Positions 61,350 through 64,000 of a DNA stretch of 64,000 nt are shown here, in pieces; within the stretch, counting starts at the first letter, position 1; each line of letters starts with the position of its first letter. Made by a program: the position numbers and the translations under genes. The notes below the pieces were generated by a model. It had not been told where the DNA came from, did no database searches, and was given only the letters and a program-made list of their open reading frames with translations. Source of the DNA: Pengzhenrongella frigida (lineage in GTDB: Bacteria > Actinomycetota > Actinomycetes > Actinomycetales > Cellulomonadaceae); assembly GCF_004168625.1 (NCBI RefSeq), contig NZ_SDWW01000002.1, positions 1 through 64,000 on the forward strand. Reading direction: 5' to 3'.

Positions 61350-61549
61350 CAGCTCCCAGCCGCACTCAACTCGGCCGACATGGATGGTTGCGCTACCCGG
61401 CAACTCTCGGAATCTACCGCGACCGACAACACACCCTCACGCACGACCTCTAAGGTTGCGGAGGTTCCAGTACTCACGACCGTTATGTCGCGCTGGGCTT
61501 CCGGACAGGCGTCTTGTTGTCACCCGACGTGGCGCTTGACGCGGGCGTC

Positions 61550-62029
61550 CTAGCTCGTCGTGGTGAGTGCCTGCGTGGAGCGTCCGCGGTCGACGAGCGC
61601 CGTGACAACGACTCCAGCTGTGTACGCCGCGAGGTCCACGGGCTCGAAGGTGGTCCCGAGCAGGTAGCGCGCTGGTCCCCACCACTCGACCACGGCGGCG
61701 GAGGCTCCGGTGAGCTGCGTGAGCTCGACGGCGACGCACAGTCCGAGCGCGATCGCCGCGACTAACCGGGCGTGCGAGCGTGGCGTGGCGAACGCGACGA
61801 GCAGGTAGATCAGTGCCGCGTACATGCCGTCCCCGATCGCGCTTGAGATCGAGCCGTGACCGAGGTTTGTCGCCAGCAGGCCCGCGACGACGACCGTCGC
61901 GGCCGCGGCGCTGAGTTGGTATCGGCGTGGCGACGCGCCAAGTGCAGGGGACACGGGGCCAGGGTAGGTCCTCTCAGGTGAGGCGCTGGCTACCGCAAGC
62001 TCGGATCGGTCCTGCCCGCTCGTCGGCAT
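61550..62029 (-). CDS. DUF2809 membrane protein
   Basis: This small integral membrane protein has about four helices. The family pattern is visible in GDGMYAALIYLLVAFATPR, GLCVAVELTQLTG and LLGTTFEPVDLAAYTAGVVV, characteristic of DUF2809 (unknown function). Start is uncertain: ATG 62029 gives 159 residues with a polar lead, GTG 61954 gives a shorter form starting just before RRYQLSA. Neither has a clear ribosome site. It is a single gene of the islet; the 200 bp before it on the TetR side hold nothing supported. Confidence 0.75.
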   Translation of the reverse strand: MPTSGQDRSELAVASASPERTYPGPVSPALGASPRRYQLSAAAATVVVAGLLATNLGHGSISSAIGDGMYAALIYLLVAFATPRSHARLVAAIALGLCVAVELTQLTGASAAVVEWWGPARYLLGTTFEPVDLAAYTAGVVVTALVDRGRSTQALTTTS

Positions 62030-62227
62030 GATCTGCGAGGTATTGCCGACGGCCGGGAGCTTTCCAGTTCGTCCCCCCGGCGACCATCGACAACCCGGCA
62101 CTTGATGACGACAGGAAAGCAGCCTCTCGCTGATGTCTGATAACCAGAGCAGGGCTGCGTTCCCGCCGTTCTGCTCTCGGCTCGCCGCGCCCGATTGCCC
62201 AGCGCGAGCCGAGGCGCGCCTGGGCCG

Positions 62228-62680
62228 TCAGCCGTCAGAGATTGCTTGACGTCCGGCGACAGGTTCGGTCGCCCCGTTCAGGTCGAGAAGCCCGGCGGTG
62301 GTGGGCCGGAACCCGCAGGAGTCGCGGTAGAACGACCGCAGGTGCGGCTCGTAGTCGACGTGAAGCCATTGACAGCCAGCACGCTTGGCTTCGGCGGCCG
62401 CAATGTGCACGAGCTGGCGACCGATCCGACGCCCTTGGTAGTCGGGATGGACGGTCGTGTCCAGGACGAACGCATGCCCCCCACCGTCCCAGGCGATGTT
62501 GACGAAGCCCACGACGGCATCCTCGACGAAGGCGCAGACCCAGGTGAGGCTGTTGCGCTCCAACTGGCGCGACCACCGCCTTACGGACGTCGTGGCGACG
62601 GCAAAGGCGCGGTTGTGCAGGTCACTCAAGACCTCGTCATCGACGTCGCAGCGCACCCGGAACACCACGTCAGCCTGCAT
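62228..62680 (-). CDS. GNAT-family N-acetyltransferase
   Basis: This 150-residue acetyltransferase has VGFVNIAWDGGGHAFVLDT, then motif A TVHPDYQGRRIGRQLVHIAA for acetyl-CoA, and LHVDYEPHLRSFYRDSCGF as the closing strand and helix. The substrate is not deducible. ATG 62680 is used; an ATG six codons upstream is possible. It is the last gene of the islet before the tRNA side. Confidence 0.88.
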   Translation of the reverse strand: MQADVVFRVRCDVDDEVLSDLHNRAFAVATTSVRRWSRQLERNSLTWVCAFVEDAVVGFVNIAWDGGGHAFVLDTTVHPDYQGRRIGRQLVHIAAAEAKRAGCQWLHVDYEPHLRSFYRDSCGFRPTTAGLLDLNGATEPVAGRQAISDG

Positions 62681-63241
62681 GTACCCATGATCCCGCACTG
62701 GACCGTGGCGGCACAGGTGACCTGACGACAGAAGCAGACATCGGCCTCTCGAGAACTCACGACGGAGACGCTCGCGCGTCTTGCGGCGCCTTCATCGCTC
62801 GCGAGTCATCGACGAACCGCCTCGGGCTGCACCTGGCACCCCCGCCGCCCAACAGCACCTTCTGCCACCTATGCGTCGTCCGCAGCGCGAGCGTAGGGGT
62901 GTACACCCGTTGCGATCGGCCCGGTGATGACCCCTTCCGTGAGTGGAAAGAGGTCATCACTCGCGTTCGCGTTGCCTCGACTGCTCGTGCCGCCATCCGA
63001 CGAGTCACTTTGCCGAAACTTGGCCTGTGTGAGCAAGTCTGTTTGTATTCAGCCACGGTTCTAGCTCATGAGAGCCTGCCGAGTGAGCTCACCGGGGCGT
63101 TGAGGCACCTCAAAATGAGATGTTCATGCACTCGGTCGAGTCTGCGACGGCCAGCCGCCGCCCGCCCGGGCCGTGATCTCGGCCGAGCTCCCGAGCCGCG
63201 TTGCTACATTTTCGGGCTACACGGCGTCTCGGGACGACCGA
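62681..63241. other. Noncoding islet end with element-like repeats
   Basis: No gene is supported here. It holds the second copy of the 21-bp repeat (62851-62871) and an imperfect hairpin GTGATGACC (62924-62932) with GGTCATCAC (62952-62960) around a CTTCC core, resembling the hairpin at 58265. It also holds one GTTGCTACA at 63200-63208. The order (21-mer, hairpin, tRNA 3' copy) is the same as left of the other repeat copy. Confidence 0.5.
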
Positions 63242-63275
63242 AAAGGCCATCTCGGATCCCTCCGAAATGGCCTTT
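63242..63275 (-). terminator. Terminator of the tRNA cluster
   Basis: AAAGGCCAT and ATGGCCTTT, with an inner TCGGA/TCCGA pairing, make a strong stem; read on the minus strand it ends in a T-run. It lies 15 bases after the tRNA-Val 3' end. A diverged, compensated copy is at 58482-58515. Confidence 0.8.
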
Positions 63276-63289
63276 GACCTGCGAAAACG

Positions 63290-63364
63290 TGGTGGGCGAT
63301 ACTGGGATCGAACCAGTGACCTCTTCCGTGTCAGGGAAGCGCGCTACCGCTGCGCCAATCGCCC
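63290..63364 (-). tRNA. tRNA-Val(GAC), CCA encoded
   Basis: The acceptor stem is GGGCGAT with ATCGCCC and discriminator A; CCA follows in the DNA. The anticodon loop CTGACAC gives GAC (Val). T-loop GGTTCGATC is normal. It is the last gene of a Gly-Cys-Val cluster, and the only one of the three with an encoded CCA. Its 3' half is duplicated 4,760 bp away, so it is the insertion target of the islet. Confidence 0.95.
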
Positions 63365-63390
63365 GTGCATTTACCCATCAATCGATTGCG

Positions 63391-63461
63391 AGGTGGAGAC
63401 GGGATTCGAACCCGTGTGCACGGCTTTGCAGGCCGCTGCCTCGCCTCTCGGCCACTCCACC
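63391..63461 (-). tRNA. tRNA-Cys(GCA)
   Basis: The acceptor stem is GGTGGAG with CTCCACC and discriminator T, as required for tRNA-Cys. The anticodon loop CTGCAAA gives GCA. CCA is not encoded. It lies 26 bp upstream of tRNA-Val in the same transcript direction. Confidence 0.95.
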
Positions 63462-63517
63462 GTACGGCCCGACTCTCTCGCGAGCTCCGGGAAGCCGACC
63501 AAGAAATCCGACCACCG

Positions 63518-63589
63518 AGCGGATGACGGGATTCGAACCCGCGACCCTCACCTTGGCAAGGTGATGCTCTACCACTGAGCCACATCCGC
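63518..63589 (-). tRNA. tRNA-Gly(GCC)
   Basis: The acceptor stem is GCGGATG with CATCCGC and discriminator T. The anticodon loop TTGCCAA gives GCC. CCA is not encoded. It is the first gene of the cluster, with the promoter expected above 63590. Confidence 0.95.
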
Positions 63590-63738
63590 ACGACCCTAGG
63601 AGGCGAGTCCGTTTCTGGACTCACTCCGCAGGGCGCGTCACAGACATTAGCCGACGTTCGGCGAGACTCCAACTGGACCGCCAGATCCGATCCGGAACGG
63701 CCACGGATCGGACCGTGGCATCTCGGTACGGTTGCCCG

Positions 63739-64000
63739 GTGCCCATCCCCCCCGAACCTTCTGAGTCTGCGGATCGGTCGATCGACGGCGGGTCGGCCTG
63801 GTTCGCGGGGGTGCGGGCACGCCGGGTGGTCGAGTGCGTCGATCTCGCCGCTCAGTCTGAGCGCGTGGCCTCCGGGGGCTTCTGGGCGGTCGTCGGCGAC
63901 TTCGAGGGGCCGGTGCGCGCGTGGCGGTTCGCCGAGGTGACGCGCGACCCGGGGCCGGGGGATCAGATCGCCCACCCGGCGGACGCCCAGCCGGCGTCGG
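63739..64000 (+). CDS. Probable chorismate-binding enzyme (PabB/TrpE-like), 5' end
   Basis: The frame from GTG 63739 runs off the window. The first 87 residues include GSAWFAGVRARRVVECVDLA and GGFWAVVGDFEGPVRAWRFAEV, which resemble the N-terminal part of actinobacterial anthranilate or aminodeoxychorismate synthase component I. The conserved chorismate-binding core would lie beyond the window. No ribosome site precedes the GTG, so the mRNA may be leaderless. The call is tentative. Confidence 0.5.
   Translation, partial: MPIPPEPSESADRSIDGGSAWFAGVRARRVVECVDLAAQSERVASGGFWAVVGDFEGPVRAWRFAEVTRDPGPGDQIAHPADAQPAS

Noticed and set aside
63331-63975. Minus-strand 214-codon frame and a 65-codon frame at 63378
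   Set aside because: Both run across three clear tRNA genes and have no protein features.
1-64000. CRISPR arrays, rRNA genes, insertion sequences and replication origin
   Set aside because: No regularly spaced repeats, no rRNA signature, no transposase motif and no DnaA-box cluster were seen in the window.

Overview
The window is GC-rich DNA (roughly 70 percent by eye) from an actinobacterium, most likely an aerobic or facultative soil member of the Micrococcales such as Cellulomonas or a relative. The support is a WhiB protein, ANTAR and GAF-ANTAR regulators, a large LuxR/MalT-type regulator, strong third-position GC, frequent GTG starts and tightly overlapping ATGA/GTGA operons. The assignment rests on gene style, not on a marker gene.

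Layout. 0-7.7 kb: an ANTAR fragment, two DUF4386-type membrane proteins around a LuxR/MalT-type regulator (which carries an apparent 3'-terminal frameshift), a GAF-ANTAR protein, a PfkB kinase, a DUF1272 protein and a VOC protein. 7.8-13.0 kb: a PTS operon with a leader antiterminator (RAT) and terminator, then a beta-glucoside-type EIIBCA, a BglG/LicT antiterminator, EI and HPr. This places the general phosphotransfer chain under control of an RNA switch. 13.0-18.4 kb: small regulator/enzyme pairs (SDR with XRE, MarR with VOC), a kinase-fold protein, a serine hydrolase and a histidine phosphatase. 18.7-24.6 kb: a compact operon of Cys-type sulfatase, radical-SAM sulfatase maturase with a C-terminal SEC-C zinc motif, glutamate decarboxylase and a double YrhK-type membrane protein.

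24.7-31.7 kb: CBS, WhiB, an ABC exporter, a serine hydrolase and a DHFR-fold reductase. 31.7-40.0 kb: four cyclic-di-GMP genes in two divergent pairs. Three have intact GG(D/E)E(F/L) motifs and one has a degenerate GGDEF with an EAL domain. 40.0-41.5 kb: a MarR and quinone-oxidoreductase pair with a large palindrome over the MarR start. 41.6-47.0 kb: a MoxR, DUF58, DUF4381-like, two vWA and TPR operon (Bat/aerotolerance type). In it the DUF58 gene has no ATG, GTG or TTG start for its conserved N-terminus. 47-57.6 kb: GNAT, PaiB-like, MarR with a DMT exporter, VOC proteins, a small autoregulated membrane operon, a class II amidotransferase, a beta-propeller membrane protein, a fusion of an Imm-5-like domain to rifampin ADP-ribosyltransferase, and a YafY regulator with a VOC partner.

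57.6-64 kb: an inverted-repeat-rich noncoding stretch, then a 4.76-kb islet bounded by a 61-bp perfect direct repeat (95 bp with 4 mismatches) of the 3' half of tRNA-Val(GAC) plus its terminator. The intact tRNA-Val is the last gene of a Gly-Cys-Val tRNA cluster. The islet carries a frameshifted AbiEii-like nucleotidyltransferase, a membrane protein with a TetR partner, a DUF2809 protein and a GNAT enzyme, but no recognisable integrase. The window ends in the start of a probable chorismate-binding enzyme. The tRNA islet with its repeated terminal structures, the Imm-5/Arr fusion and the sulfatase operon are the most unusual parts.
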